A DNA stretch of 64,000 nt from Leptobrachium leishanense (lineage: Eukaryota > Chordata > Amphibia > Anura > Megophryidae). Positions 51,449 through 63,874 of the stretch are shown piece after piece. Where the stretch lies: contig CM019071.1 of assembly GCA_009667805.1 (NCBI GenBank), positions 49,420,693-49,484,692 of the forward strand. Direction: 5' to 3'. The position numbers and the translations under genes are program-made. Position 1 is the stretch's first letter. Every line of letters begins with the position of its first letter. The notes beneath the pieces were generated by a model. It ran no database searches. It saw only the letters and a list, made by a program, of their open reading frames with translations, and had not been told where the DNA came from.

Positions 51449-53743
51449 CTAGAGTGTCCCTGTACGGGGTCTTCCAGGTCACTATAGCAGGAAGTTAAAG
51501 AGGAGGCCTTCACTTTACCATAAAGGCTGTCAATCAGCAGCTGCTGTCAGCCTTCCAGGGGTTGGGGGCAACAGAGATTGAAAAGTAAAATTGGTCAGTG
51601 ATCAATCATGACTCACGTACCTAAAAGAGGGAATGGTATTCAGCAAGCAATCCCTGGGGTTCCGGTAGGGATCCTTTATTTCAGGTAATAAGACCTTAAA
51701 ATGTAAAAAGCGACTTTTTATCTGATTACGCCAAAATCATGCCAATCTAATGAGAAGTTGGTCTGGTTGAGCCAACTCGGTGATGTCTGTCAATGCTTCT
51801 GCACTAAGAGGGGCCCCGAGTCTAAACATGAAATTCAATTATTCTTCATACACACCTTATACACACACACACACAGCCTGAAGGGCATTTTATACAATAT
51901 TTTTAGGCACTTGCCCCCCCCCCCCAATACACGAGGTCGGGGGTGGAATTTTCCCACTTGTGGCGTTATCTTGGCACACAGATAGTTTTCAGATTTTGGA
52001 GTATTTCGGGTAAGGGATTCTCAAGCTATACCTGGAGCTGGTTGGCGCTCTTGAAATCCCAATCTCGTTCGTTGTATTAGTAAACGCTCAACTTTGTTTT
52101 TTTCGATGAGCAGATCCTGCGAAATGTCAGACAATCTGGGTGTAAGATAAAGGATGTGAGGAGGGGGGGTAGCCTAGGATTGCAAGGTCGGCCATGTTTT
52201 CCTGGACACATGTTACTATTTCATGCACAGGGGAGTGCAGGGTAAAGAGCTGCCCTGCAACATGTATAATTCATATGCTTCAGGAAGGAAATCAAGGCAG
52301 GTCTATTCTGTAAGCCCAGGGTCATAGGCAAGAAGTGAATGTCACAGGCAGGCTATGATTGAAGTCAGATAGCTCAACTCGTCCTCTTTTGAAAGCACAC
52401 AAAGTCCTTTGTATTTACTTCACTTTATTGGGACAGTAACAGCAAACAAAAGGTGTCTTGTGGGTAGAGAGGGCTTCTCTTGGTGTGCTTTGTTATGGGA
52501 GGAAGGTAAAAACAGGATGCAATCACCCGATACAGACCAGGATCTTTACGCACATTCCTCTATGCTAGACTGGGGGATTGGCAGCTTGCTGAGGCAGGAA
52601 ATGAGGCTGGACCAAACTAACTATGTGGGTTAGACAGGGAGAGTGGACTAATCCATTTTTAGTAAAAGCACAGGGAGAAAACAAATAAGGAATCTGGTTC
52701 CACGATAAGCTCACCTGGGATGGGATTCCTTTTTGATTTCTCGCCTGCAGCGTATGGATTCTACATGTTGCGGGGTGACATTTTTTATGCACTGCCCATC
52801 AGCATGAATAAATTATATGAATCTAGGAAAACATGAGCAATCTGGAGACCCTAGGGCAGTCAGTGATTAAATACTGACATTGTACCTGTGGTAACCTCAT
52901 AATTAATTCACCCTCCTGCAAATCCTCCCTCCAGCTGTTGTAAGAAGGCGATGATGCTCTTTCGTCACTTCGTGCGCCGTCTTGAATAATAGACAGGAAG
53001 TTCAGGTATACTTTTAATTCTATTTTCTAGGTAATGTATCAGACACACAATGTGTTCCCCATGTATTATCAATGAACTTCCGTGCTGTTTGTAAACACAG
53101 CATTGTCATTTTGTCATCCGGCAGCCACGCAGGTCTGACCCTTTAACCCGCAGGCTACATTGTGACAGCAACTGCTGAATATTAATCCCTGCTCTGCTGA
53201 CTCTGACACTTTCACTGCTTCCTATTGTGTGACAGATTACCAGCTCCATGTATCCGGCTCTGAGCGAGTCGCCCTGTACCTGGTAAATTCAAACACCCTG
53301 TACTCCATCAATACAAATCCTTTCCATCCCTGAAATCGTAACATAAGGGAGTCTGGGGACATGGTTTTAATTGGAATGCATTACACCAGCCCATTGCTTA
53401 TCTGGAATGTAACGTTCAGGGCCTGGGATCAGACGATGCCGTTTTAGTGGGAGATGTGAGAGTCTCACCAATGTGTTACTGTACCAGGACGACTGTAACA
53501 AAATGACTGTATCGTCTCTGGAGGACACAAGGGTTTAACGTCAATCAAGTTATGTCTCTTTCTTTACTATTGCTGTGAGTCAGTGTTTTTCCTGGCCGCC
53601 CCAACCTCCCTAAATTGCTCATGCACAAAACTCATGCAGGTTATTTGACATCCAAGAAGTAATGAGACTTAACGAACCTGGGAGACAGTTATACAGGACA
53701 ATTAACCATCCAGCCCAGCCTGAATCATAATGTCACACGATTT

Positions 53744-55230
53744 TGTCACTATTTTATTATTATTATTATTATTTATTTATAAAGCGCCAGCATATTCCGC
53801 AGCGCTGTACAATAAGCACAGTACAGACAGGGTTACAAAACATTGAACAACATTTGACAAACAGTACAGGAGGAGATGAGGGCCCTATTCCCGTAGGAAC
53901 TCACAATCTAGGAGGGTTGGGGTTGGAAACAGGAGGAGAGGACTGTAAGGTGAGAGTGATTGATGGTTGCGTCAGTGAGTTGGGTGGTAGGCTTCCCTAA
54001 ATAGGAATGTTTTCAGGGAGCGTTTGAAGGAAAGAAGTTAGGGGAAAGTCTGACAGCACGAGGGAGAGCGTTCCAGAGAGTGGGGGCTGCGCGTGAGAAA
54101 TCCTGCAGTCTATCATGGGAAGAGGTGATGCGGGGAGAAGCTAGGCGCAGGTCACTGTTTGACCTTAGGGAGCGGGCTGGGGTGTATTTGGTGATTAGTG
54201 AGGACAGGTAGTGGGGCGCTGAGTTAGTGAGGGTTTTGTAGGTAAGGATAAGGATTTTGAACTTAATTCTGCAGTGGATGGGAGCCAGTGAAGGGACTCG
54301 CAGAGGGGAGCGGCAGAGACAGAGCGGCGGGTGAGGTGAATTAGCCTGGCGGGCGTTCAGGATGGATTGTAGGGGGGAGAGGTGGGACAGAGGAGGCCAG
54401 ATAAGAGATTATTGCAATAATCGAGTCGGGAGATTACCAGGGCGTGTATGAGTTGTTTTGTGGTGACCGCGGTAAGAAATGGCCGAATTCTGGAATATTA
54501 CGCAGTTGATATCGGCAGGAGGGGGAGACTTGATGTGGGGGATGGGAAAGAGCAGAGTCCAGTGTAACTCCAAGACAGCGAACTTGGTTTGATGGGGAGA
54601 TGGTGATACCCTCCACCGTGATAGAGAAGTCAGGAGGTGGGGAGGCATTAGAGGGAGGAATAAGTAGGAGCTCAGTCTTTGACATGTTGATCTTTAGGTG
54701 GTGGGAGGCCATCCAGGAGGAGATGCCAGATAAACAGTCACTGACTTTTGAAAGGACAGGGGGAGAGAGATCAGGGTAGAGAGGTAGATCTGAGTGTCAT
54801 CAGCGTAGAGGTGGTAATTAAAGCCAAAGCTGTTGATGATTTTGCCCAGGAGGAGGTGTAGATGGAAAAGAGCAGAGGACCAAGGACAGAGCCTTGAGGC
54901 ACACCAACAGATAGAGGCAATGAAGAGGAGGAGTTACCAGCAAAGGACACACAGAAGGACCTGTTGGATAAATAGGAGTCAACCCAAGCAAGTGCAGTGT
55001 CACCGAGACCCAGAGAGTTGAGGGTCTGTAGAAGGAGGGGGTGGTCAACAGTGTCAAAAGCAGCCGAGAGGTCAAGCAGGATGAGAATAGAATAGTGGCC
55101 GTGTTTTTTAGCAGTTAGGAGGTCGTTGGTGACTTTGGTGAGGGCAGTTTCAGTTGAGTGTAGCGGACGGAAGCCAGATTGCAGGGGGTCAAGTAGGGAA
55201 TTGGAGGACAGGAAGAGGGAGAGGCGTCAC
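53744..55230 (-). mobile_element. L2-type LINE, 5' truncated, decayed
   Basis: The reverse complement matches the L2 at 43113-44718 nearly end to end: (ATT)n and tail at 53744-53830, the SFKRSLKT segment, LYADDT region and [10 protein letters not shown] region. Frames are broken in several places. It is truncated at 55230, shortly upstream of the SNYRP-like segment. Confidence 0.88.
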
Positions 55231-55413
55231 TAGGCAGGGCTGCTGTACTTTCTTACCTATACTTTCTCTGTAGGATCAGAGCAGACTGTCTATCGTGTAT
55301 ATTTAGTATGTGGTGAGGATTCAAAACTATATCACAAATAAAGGGGGTTGTACTGCACACTGAAGTTTAAACATACAAGTGGGTGCTAACCAAAATAGGA
55401 CAACTCCTTAGAG

Positions 55414-56162
55414 CAGGGCTCAAAATTTCTACTCGCCTGCTCGCATTTGGCGAGTGGAAATTAAGTGAGGGCGAGTGAAAATGCACACATGGGCAGCACG
55501 ATAAATTATTATGTGCTGCGTATTCCGGCAGTGCCACTGTGCAGCCCCCCTTCCTCAAGCTGCACGGTGGCAGGGATCAGCTGCCTAACCTGACCCAGCT
55601 CGTCTCTGTCACTGGCAGGGGGTGGAGAGGAGCTTCCATGCCTCCTCGCTCTGCTCACACTGGGCTCTGATGACTGGGTATACATGTATCTGGAGTCTGA
55701 TGTCTGGGTATACATGTATCTGGGATATGATGACTGGCTATACATGTATCTGGGATCTGATGACTGGCTATACATGTATCTGGGGTCAAATGTCTGGGTA
55801 TACATGTATCTGGGGTCTGATGACTGGCTATACATGTATCTGGGGTCGAATGTCTGGGTATACATGTATCTGGGGTCTGATGTCTGGGTATACATGTATC
55901 TGGAGTCTGATGTCTGGGTATACATGTATCTGGGGTCTGATGTCTGGGTATACTTGTATCTGGGGTCTGATGTCTGGGTATTAATGTTATTTTTGTAACT
56001 TTATTCTAAATAAAACCTTTAACAGTGTAATTTCATAAGATAATTTAAGGGGGTGTGTTTAGGGGCAGAGTTAAGGGCTGGGTAGGGGTTAGGTGGAGCA
56101 GCTGGTGGCGAGTAACGCTTATGGCCTGGTTAGTAGTTTGGGACTTGTAATTTTAAGCCCTG
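55414..56162. mobile_element. Third hAT-like element with internal minisatellite
   Basis: The ends are CAGGGCTCAAAATTTC and, inverted, TAATTTTAAGCCCTG. The flanks CCTTAGAG and CCATAGAC match at 6 of 8 positions. No transposase is seen. The centre is a 30-bp tandem array (55668-55985). Confidence 0.75.
55668..55985. repeat. 30-bp minisatellite
   Basis: About ten copies of a 30-base unit with GGGTATACATGTATCTGGGG and TCTGATGTCT. The unit is a multiple of three and open on both strands, which explains the 104-138 residue frames seen there. Confidence 0.93.
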
Positions 56163-57215
56163 CCATAGACAGTCCCGGGAACATCAAAGCTAAAAAATAG
56201 ACAAGGAAGCACAGCGTACAAATAAAAAAAATCTTTACTAAAGAAAAAAATCGCAAAATCACAGATTATATCAAGTTCATAGAAAAAAAGAGTCCACATG
56301 TATATCAAAATTGTCACAAATGAATGAAAAAATAAATAAAGCAACGAGATGGGTGCCTAGATATGTAACGATGGAAAACTCTCAAACCGTCATCAACGAA
56401 AAAAGAACACAATAGATCAATCAATAATATAAGGTGCACACTTGAGTGTGCACTTTATATTATTGATGTGATCTATTGTGTTCCATTTTTTGGTTTATGA
56501 CGGTTTGAGAGTTTTCCAAGACTTCCAAGAATTGCCTTGATACAATAACAGATTTCTCCCTTGCAGCATATGATTTATACATACTGCAGGGCAGCATCTT
56601 CCCTGTGCCTACCCTCTCCAAGAAATAATAATACATGTCCAGGAAAACATGGCCGATCTGGCAACCATATATAGGGCTAATCATAAACAAAATCTCCCGC
56701 ACATCGTTCCCATGCTTTCCATGTTCACTGACATCAGTAGCGGAAAGTGTTTTTTTTCCGTCGGAATTTTAAGCTTTAGCGTTAATGACGCTTCGTTAAT
56801 TACTGCGCTCGACACTGTCGCCGCTGCTCATCTCAGATTTAAGGTTTACTTTGCGCCTGCATCGACCAAATCCTCTCATTACAGGAGACGCCCACATACA
56901 TCGATCATCACGTAGTATATGTCACGCACACCCAGCAGAACAGAACACGCTTAACATCTTAACAGACGATGAGCACAGGGACTTGTTATATAAAGAGATT
57001 TGACAAATCCGTTGTGTCACAAAGCCATTAATTACTGTATAGAAAGGAGTCCCTTACTATCAAAGGGCAGAGAGGCTGAAAGAATTATCTGGCGCGGCCG
57101 CCCACACAACACCGATACATTCAAACCATTAGCAGGTTTTGCACAAAGAAACAATATAACATCAATGTGTCGGTCATGATCGTTTTTCAGGTAAGAGCAG
57201 TGGGCAAGTCCTAAA

Positions 57216-58290
57216 AAAAATGACGGGTGTAGTCACAAAGTACCGATAAGGAGCGCAATTTCAGTGCTTTGCAATTCGGCGCATTTCAGCTCATTTCGGC
57301 GATTTTCCATTTCACCAAAATGTGGTGAATTCTCTATTTATGGATTGCTCACCTTTTTATTGCTGAAATTGGAGTCGCGAAGCAGTCATCGGCGAACAGC
57401 GCCGAATTGCGCCAATAAGCCTTGGCGAATTCCACCTAAGTAAACTAAAAAAAGTCTCCTATTTTTTTTAAGAGAAGCTTAAATCAATAAGAATGTAGTA
57501 AAAATGTGTCAGAATCCTAAAAACGTCCTTTAAAAAATAATAAAAAGGGCTGTTTAAAAATAATAAAGTCTTTTAAAAAAAATAAAAACAAAAATGTCTT
57601 TTAAAAAAATGCAAAAAGTTCTTTTAAAAAAATAAAAAAGGGTTTCAGCGAAAAACAATTAAAAAAACCTTTTAGAAAAAAATGAAAAGAAACGTCTTTT
57701 AAAAAATTTCAAAAAATGCAAAAAGGTCTTTTGAAAAATATAAAAAGGGTTTCAGCAAAAAAATAATACATAAAAAAACTCTTTAAAAAAAATACAAAAA
57801 GGACTTTTAAAAAATAAACAGGGTTATTCAGAGAGAAGTGAAAACGAGGAGAATTGCCTGGAGAATGAGCAATCTAGGCCAAATAGCCGATTTGGAAAGT
57901 GAGATAAATGGGAGAATTTTTCTGGTTTGGCTATTTTGACCTCGAATTTTCACTTCTCCAGTCATTCTCCTGGTTTTCACCTCTCTCTGAATAACCCTGA
58001 AAGTGTTTCAGCAAAAAATAATAAATGATCATAATTTTTTTTAAAGATATTCCATTTATTGCATTGAAAGCTTTGGGATTCGCCTGTTTAAACCTGTCGA
58101 ATTGAAAGGGTGTTCTAAAAAATAAAATGGGATTTTACAAGAATCGAAAAGAATAACCGGCCTTTTAAAAAAAAAATTAATAATTAAAAAGTATATTGCG
58201 TTTTTATTGAATCCTTTTTAGGATTCACCTTGTCAAACCTGTCGAATTGAAACACTGAAAATCAGGGCAGTTCGCCAAAGTTTTACAGCA
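57216..58290. repeat. A-rich repeat with TCTTTTAAAAAA units
   Basis: Degenerate TCTTTTAAAAAAAT units repeat through 57440-57820. CCTTTTTAGGATTCACC and GTCGAATTGAAACACTGAAA near 58210-58262 recur inverted at 38045-38120, so 37850-38560 and this block belong to one family. A Harbinger-like MITE is nested at 57819-57999. Confidence 0.6.
57819..57999. mobile_element. Harbinger-like MITE
   Basis: 181 bases with ends CAGGGTTATTCAGAGAGA and its complement and an AAA duplication. The right half is close to 25706-25800. Confidence 0.8.
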
Positions 58291-58322
58291 GAAAAAAAAA
58301 CTAACTTTATTTTTCCTTTTTA

Positions 58323-58432
58323 CTGTTTGTCTAATGTTGTTCAATGTATTGTAACCCTGTCTATACTGTGCCTATTGTACAGCGCTGCGGAATATGCCAG
58401 CGCTTTATAAAGAAAGAATAATAATAATAATT
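58323..58432 (+). mobile_element. Short L2 3' end inserted in a piggyBac-like remnant
   Basis: About 110 bases match the last part of the L2 at 44605-44715, ending in (AAT)n. It splits a piggyBac-like repeat: CTTTATTTTTCCTTTTTA lies to the left and AATTACTTCAAACAAAG to the right, sequences that are adjacent apart from a few bases in 34290-34603. Confidence 0.8.
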
Positions 58433-58460
58433 AATTACTTCAAACAAAGAAACAAACCCA

Positions 58461-59003
58461 GCACCGATTTTTTTTTCGGTTCGGTTCGATTCGATTTTTC
58501 AGATGTTTAAACTTTTCGATTCGGCTCGTTTCGACCGATTTCTGTTTCGATTCGGTTCGGTTCGACTCGTTTTTCAGGTACATTTTTTTTTCGGAATATC
58601 GACCATTTTTCGTATTTTCGTGTCACTTTGCTCGTTTTTTGTATCGACTTTTCGTGGTTTCGGAAATTTTCGTTTTTCGGAATTGTACATGTTTTCGGAA
58701 TATCGACCATTTTTCGTATTTTCGTGTCACTTTGCTCGTTTTTTGTATCGACTTTTCGTAATTTCGGAAATTTTCGTTTTCTCGGAACGTCTGTTCTCCT
58801 CGTTTCAAAGCAATAAATTTCGATTTGACACATTTCAAGTCCATTCGAAAATTCCGAAAATATTTCGTTTCGGCTCGGAAAACTTTTCGGATCTGCCGTT
58901 TTCGGATCTAAAAAATTTTCGGAAAATCGGCCGCATCTGAAAACACGAATCGGGAAATTTTGTGAAAATTCCGAAATTCCGAAACCCGAAACGCACATCC
59001 CTA
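58461..59003. repeat. TTCG-rich repeat element
   Basis: A stretch dominated by TTTCGG and TTCGA motifs, with a segment of about 90 bases (GGAATATCGACCATTTTTCG and following) repeated at 58592 and 58698. It ends CGAAACGCACATCCCTA, the kind of end seen in frog hAT repeats. The 145-163 residue frames here are low complexity. Confidence 0.7.
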
Positions 59004-59595
59004 CTATCGGCTCTCGCGGCTATACTTTGCAATGGAAACATTGACAATATATCGATTTCAACTTGAATTTATCAGTATATGCCAATTCCCAAAAAATACT
59101 AATAAAAGCCAAAATAGAAGGAATAAGACTGAAATCTGGGTTTAAACCTTGGATGACCTGCTCGTAAGTCGTGTTTAAAAGCACAAATCTGTATGACACT
59201 GGCCGAAAAGAAACTTTTTCTGGGTTGTTTTTTCCCACCCAACGTTTCTGCGGACCGGCCGGCATTTGTGGAGTATTGGCTCAGGCCGAATATTTTCAAC
59301 TGACTCGGACGATTATTTAAAATAAAAAAAAAGATAGAAAAGAGAAAAGTCTGAAAGCAGCCCATGTTTCCCCCCCCCCAAAAATCTACAGATCTAATTA
59401 AATCGGTCCCAAAGGTGGAAAAATACCGACTAGAGACAAGCCGCAGTTTTCTCATTTTACGTAAGAATAAAGGTCGTTTCCATAGTTTATCGTCATTTAC
59501 CGGTATTTGCTGCAACTTCACATGCCGGTGTTGGATTTTTCTTCTTCGGAGAGACAAAGATCACCATATTTGCAACAATGGTGTACTACGGCACA

Positions 59596-60966
59596 TTGTG
59601 AATTTATTATTTATGAAGAGCCAACACATTCTGCAGCGCTGTACAATGGGTAAAGACGACAAGACAATTCTACAATACACCAAGAAGGCAAGCCAGTGTT
59701 TGATCTACAAATACAGGAGGTATTGAGGGCCCTATTCCCGAGGGGGCTTACAATCTAGATGGCGAGGGGATTAGAAGCAGGAGGGGGGGGGGACTGCAGT
59801 GATGAGCTAATGCAGGGAGAGGTGAGGACTGGTATTGGGTCGGTCGGATGTCTTGTTACGGAGTCAGGTGGTCGGCTTCACTAAATAGAAGGGTCTTTAG
59901 GGAGCGTTTAAATGAAGCCAGATTTGGGGACAGTCTGATATTGCGAAGAAAGCGCATTCTGTAGGGTCGGCGGCGCATGAGAAAAGTCCTGCAATCTGGC
60001 ATGTGCAGAGGTAATGATGGAGGATACAATGAGCAGGTCATTGTTGGATCTTAGGGATGGGCTGGGGTGTATTTGGTGATTAGTGAGGACAGGTAGTGGG
60101 GAGCAGGCTGGGTGTATTTGGTGATTAGTGAGGACAGGTAGTGGTGAGCAGCCTGGGGTGTATTTGGTGATTAGTGAGGACAGGTAGTGGGGAGCGGGCT
60201 GGGTGTATTTGGTGATTAGTGAGGACAGGTAGTGGGGAGCAGGCTGGGTGTATTTGGTGATTAGTGAGGACAGGTAGTGGGGAGCAGCCTGGGGTGTATT
60301 TGGTGATTAGTGAGGACAGGTAGTGGGGAGCAGCCTGGGGTGTATTTGGTGATTAGTGAGGACAGGTAGTGGGGAGCGGGCTGGGGTGTATTTGGTGATT
60401 AGTGAGGACAGGTATAGTGAGTGGGGAGGGGGCTGGGGTGTATTTGGTGATTAGTAGGAAGTGAGGACAGGTAGTGGGGAGCAGGCTGGGGTGTATTGGT
60501 GATTAGTGAGGACAGGTAGTGGGGAGCAGGCTGGGGTGTATTTGGTGATTAGTGAGGACAGGTAGTGGGGAGGGGGCTGGGGTGTATTTGGTGATTAGTG
60601 AGGACAGGTAGTGGGGAGGGGGCTGGGGTGTATTTGGTGATTAGTGAGGACAGGTAGTGGGGAGCAGGCTGGGGTGTATTTGGTGATTAGTGTGAGGACA
60701 GGTAGTGGGGAGGGGGCTGGGGTGTATTTGGTGATTAGTGAGGACAGGTAGTGGGGAGGGGGCTGGGGTGTATTTGGTGATTAGTGAGGACAGGTAGTGG
60801 GGAGCGGGCTGGGGTGTATTTGGTGATTAGTGAGGACAGGTAGTGGGGAGGGGGCTGGGGTGTATTTGGTGATTAGTGAGGACAGGTAGTGGGGAGGGGG
60901 CTGTGTGTATTTGGTGATTAGTGAGGACAGGTAGTGGGGAGGGGGCTGGGGTGTATTTGGTGATTA
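59596..60966 (-). mobile_element. L2-like LINE with an expanded internal repeat
   Basis: The tail-like start (CATTCTGCAGCGCTGTACAA) and C-terminal pol remnants (59856-60041, [16 protein letters not shown]) identify an L2-like copy on the minus strand. From 60055 the element becomes a tandem array of one of its own segments. Confidence 0.8.
60055..60966. repeat. 46-bp minisatellite grown from an L2 segment
   Basis: About 20 copies of a 46-base unit containing GTATTTGGTGATTAGTGAGG and ACAGGTAGTGGGGAG, with small indels in some copies. The same segment occurs once, unrepeated, in the L2 at 54176-54220. The unit length is not a multiple of three, so it is not kept as coding. Confidence 0.9.
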
Positions 60967-62228
60967 ACGGTCTCCCCTTTTGAACACGTTGAAACATCAT
61001 AAAGAACAAAATCAAATTGCAGAATTTCAGTCTTTGTTTTTCTGTTGCAGCAATATCACCGTTTTTATATATTAAAATGATAAGCAGCTTTTATGTTGAT
61101 ATTTTTAATGTATGTGCTTGTTACATTATTACATAATATTTGTTTATTTTGGCTTTTAGTTTTTCCGCTCCTGGACATGTTCAATGGATCATTCCTCTAG
61201 AGCTGTCACTTCAAGGCATGGATACATTTCGCTCACTTTTAATTGCATGACGTGTTTTTCACTGTCTTCTTATATTACTTGTATATTTTATTTGCAGTTT
61301 GTGTTTTTTATGGCGGGTGTAAACACTAAACACTCTACACATTTATGAAGAATTCGGTTTGTTTTCTTTCGCCCAAGACAGAAATAGAGAGAGCGAGCAA
61401 TCGCAGCAAGAGGGGAGAGTAGCAGGTGAAAGGGGTGTGGATACAAAATATTAAGGAGGGGGGGGGTGGAGAAGGACCCGAGAGCCTAGAGGGACAAAGG
61501 GCGAGCGAGACAAAAGGGAAGATGGGATACTGCTGGGGAAGGGAGGTGGGTGTGCACAGAGAAATTGAGAGAATAGAATATTTTGGTCCTCCGGTATGGT
61601 TCAGAGATTCCCTTGTGTTTAATGAGACCTCACACATGTGACAGCCTGTGTCAAAAAAAGAAAAGCTTCAGAGAGGATTGGAAACCGCAGACAGGGAAGC
61701 GAGAGATAGAGAGACTTAGCAAGAATCACATAGAGATTACACAGCGGAGGGAGGGAGGAGAGACGGCTCGCTGTCCGTAGAGGGACAGGGGAAGGAGGAT
61801 AGCAGGAGAAAGGGAGCCGGGCGCACAGCAAGACACATAGGGGCACCCCGCACGAGTAGCGAGAGAGAGTGAGACTTAGGCTAAGCGAAAGGACTAGAGG
61901 GGGCATTGTGTGTTGTTGGGTGGTGGGACGATGTGAGAGAGCAGGGGGGGGAGAGACGTCAGGCAGATACAAAGTGTATACTATGAGAAACAGAACCGGA
62001 TAACGTGAGAAACAAAAGGAAAGTGTCAGAGTGCAATGGAAAGCTAGTGTAGCAAGTAACGATAATAAACAGTGCATTATAAGGAGCGTCGTGCAGTGTA
62101 GTCTATACACAGGACAGGGTACTTGCAGATAGTTCTGCGCTGGGAACTATATAATGAAGTGTTAGAATACATATTACGTATTATTACACCCTACGAGGAG
62201 ATGGACATACTGAAGCTGTAAAGGTACT
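60967..62228. other. Region upstream of SAPCD1, no gene
   Basis: AT-rich to 61330, then a purine-rich stretch (GAGAGA, GGGAGG motifs) to about 62000. It could include the SAPCD1 promoter, but no TATA box or start site is evident. Confidence 0.5.
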
Positions 62229-62680
62229 TTGTCAGAGGGAAGGGTAGACCCTCAGAGTCTAGGTATACTGTTGGAGGGAAGGGTAGACCCACAGAATCTA
62301 GGTATACTGTCAGAGGGAAGGGTAGACCCTCAGAATCTAGGTATATTGTCAGAGGGAAGGGTAGACTCTCAGAGTCTAGGTATACTGTTGGAGGGAAGGG
62401 TAGACCCTCAGAGTCTAGGTATACTGTCGGAGGGAAGGGTAGACCCTCAGAGTCTAGGTATACTGTCGGAGGGAAGGGTAGACCCTCAGAGTCTAGGTAC
62501 ACTGTCGGAGGGAAGGGTAGACCCTCAGAGTCTAGGTATACTGTCGGAGAGAAGGGTAGACCCTTAGAGTCTAGGTATACTGTCGGAGGGAAGGGTAGAC
62601 CCTCAGAGTCTAGGTATACTGTCGGAGAGAAGGGTAGACCCTTAGAGTCTTAAAACACTGTCGGAGAGAAGGGTAGACCC
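62229..62680. repeat. 39-bp minisatellite upstream of SAPCD1
   Basis: About 12 copies of a 39-base unit with GGTATACTGTCGGAGGGAAG and GGTAGACCCTCAGAGTCTA. It ends about 15 bases before the SAPCD1 ATG, so it lies in the 5' UTR or promoter, or just before an exon. Confidence 0.94.
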
Positions 62681-62695
62681 TCCAAGGAGTTAGCG

Positions 62696-63044
62696 ATGAG
62701 CTCCATGCTGGTATCCTCTCCATCTAGCCCTGCTCTTGCCCCCAACACTTCTCCTCTCCCAACTCTTGCCCCCGCCGGCTCTCCTCTGCCATGCCCATCA
62801 AGGGGCTTTCTCCGCAGCCTTCGGGTCCTGTACAACATCTTGGAGAAAGAAGGGGGTGGCAAGGTCCACGTTCAAGACATTGAGGGGCTGTGGGGTGGCC
62901 CCAGCATCCTTTCAGGGGTCCCACAAGCACTCAAAGACGCTACAGCTTCCAGCGGGGGCTACCTGAGCTTTCCACGGCTGGTGAAAGGGCTCACTCAAGC
63001 GCTGAGGGCAGCAGAACCACAGGAGGCACAGATACACAGGAGAG
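62696..63044 (+). CDS. SAPCD1: SAPCD1 coding exon (3' part outside the window)
   Basis: The exon reads ATG at 62696 to a GTGAGT donor at 63045, ending in phase 1. About 37 residues rich in Ser, Pro and Leu are followed by GFLRSLRVLYNILEKEGGGK, VHVQDIEGLW and SSGGYLSFPRLVKGLTQAL. This is the suppressor-APC-domain (SAPCD) N-terminal domain, an EF-hand-like helical module. SAPCD2 regulates cell polarity and spindle orientation, but the job of SAPCD1 is poorly known. SAPCD1 lies directly downstream of MSH5 in mammalian MHC class III, and here it follows MSH5 in the same orientation, which supports SAPCD1 over SAPCD2. The ATG is the first in the frame after the minisatellite. An acceptor-like GTTAG just before it means an upstream exon cannot be excluded. 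No second exon was recognised in 63045-64000. Confidence 0.85.
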
Positions 63045-63874
63045 GTGAGTTTGCAAGTTGCACGGGGGGGGGGGTGTCTTTGTTAACCATTTGATAGCAA
63101 GGTAAACTATTCTGTGTTCCTCTCTTCGACAGTGAAGTACCCCTTCTTTCAACTTCTCCCATCTTCCCTTTCCACACTCCTTGTTGTCATTTCAGTCCGT
63201 ACTCTGTTTCTGCTGGTATCGTACCTCATTCTTCACCTTTTGTTACCTGATTCTTCATCTGAAGGCTCCTCCTGGTCCTCCTCTGGGTGACTTCATTCAA
63301 CGTCCACCCCAGCCCTCCCTTTTCCTCCTGTACCTGCACTTCACTTTCCCTCGTGATTGTATTCCTTCGCAACTCACCTTCTATTTAAATTCCTTCGTCC
63401 AATCCTTAATTTCTTCCACTCTCTCTCTCTCTCTCTCTCGATCCCCTCTTCTCTCTCACGCTTTGTATCATAACGCTCTGTAATCCGCACCATCTGTCCA
63501 CGGCTATAATCTACACATTGTGGGAAACACAGAGAGAGCACATGAGAGGATTACTTATTTTGCACTGAATTAAATGAAACATGTTTTCGCTCAACCTGTC
63601 ATTTCCTGGGGATAATTCCCTATAAATACATATTAGGAGCTGGGATTCCCAAATCAACGTGTCCAACTGAACCGCAATATATATATATATCCACATTGCA
63701 ACATTAAATAGGTGAATAATATTTATTGGTGACATGAATCCGTCTATGTAGCAGTTGAGTTTCCCTTTTCTGAAATGCTTAGGAACAGAAGTGTGTTGGA
63801 TTTGGGATTTTTGGGGATTTTGGAACATTTTCATTCCATATTTTCAGATATCTTGGGAGATGAGACGTTAGTTT
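63045..63874. other. SAPCD1 intron, first part
   Basis: Pyrimidine-rich to 63480, then AT-rich with a short (AT)n run near 63680. No second SAPCD1 exon recognised. Confidence 0.6.
63413..63441. repeat. (CT)n microsatellite
   Basis: A run of CT dinucleotides in the SAPCD1 intron. Confidence 0.9.

Larger units (their letters stand above)
49649..53743. other. Intergenic repeats, no gene
   Basis: L2-like, piggyBac-like and hAT-like fragments lie in 49.6-51.5 kb. 51.5-53.7 kb has no recognisable gene or element. The short frames there have no familiar motifs. Confidence 0.6.

Noticed and set aside
55509..55998. Open frames of 104-138 residues on both strands
   Set aside because: These come from a 30-bp minisatellite inside a hAT-like element.
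58503..58998. 145- and 163-residue frames
   Set aside because: Low-complexity TTCG-rich repeat, read on both strands.
60055..60966. Possible CRISPR array
   Set aside because: Repeats are head to tail without unique spacers, in a vertebrate genome; it is a minisatellite from L2.
61619..62110. 163-residue minus-strand frame
   Set aside because: It is the complement of a purine-rich tract, with Leu/Ser-rich composition and no motif.
62191..62567. Repeat-protein-like frames of 103-112 residues
   Set aside because: 39-bp minisatellite with no coding evidence.
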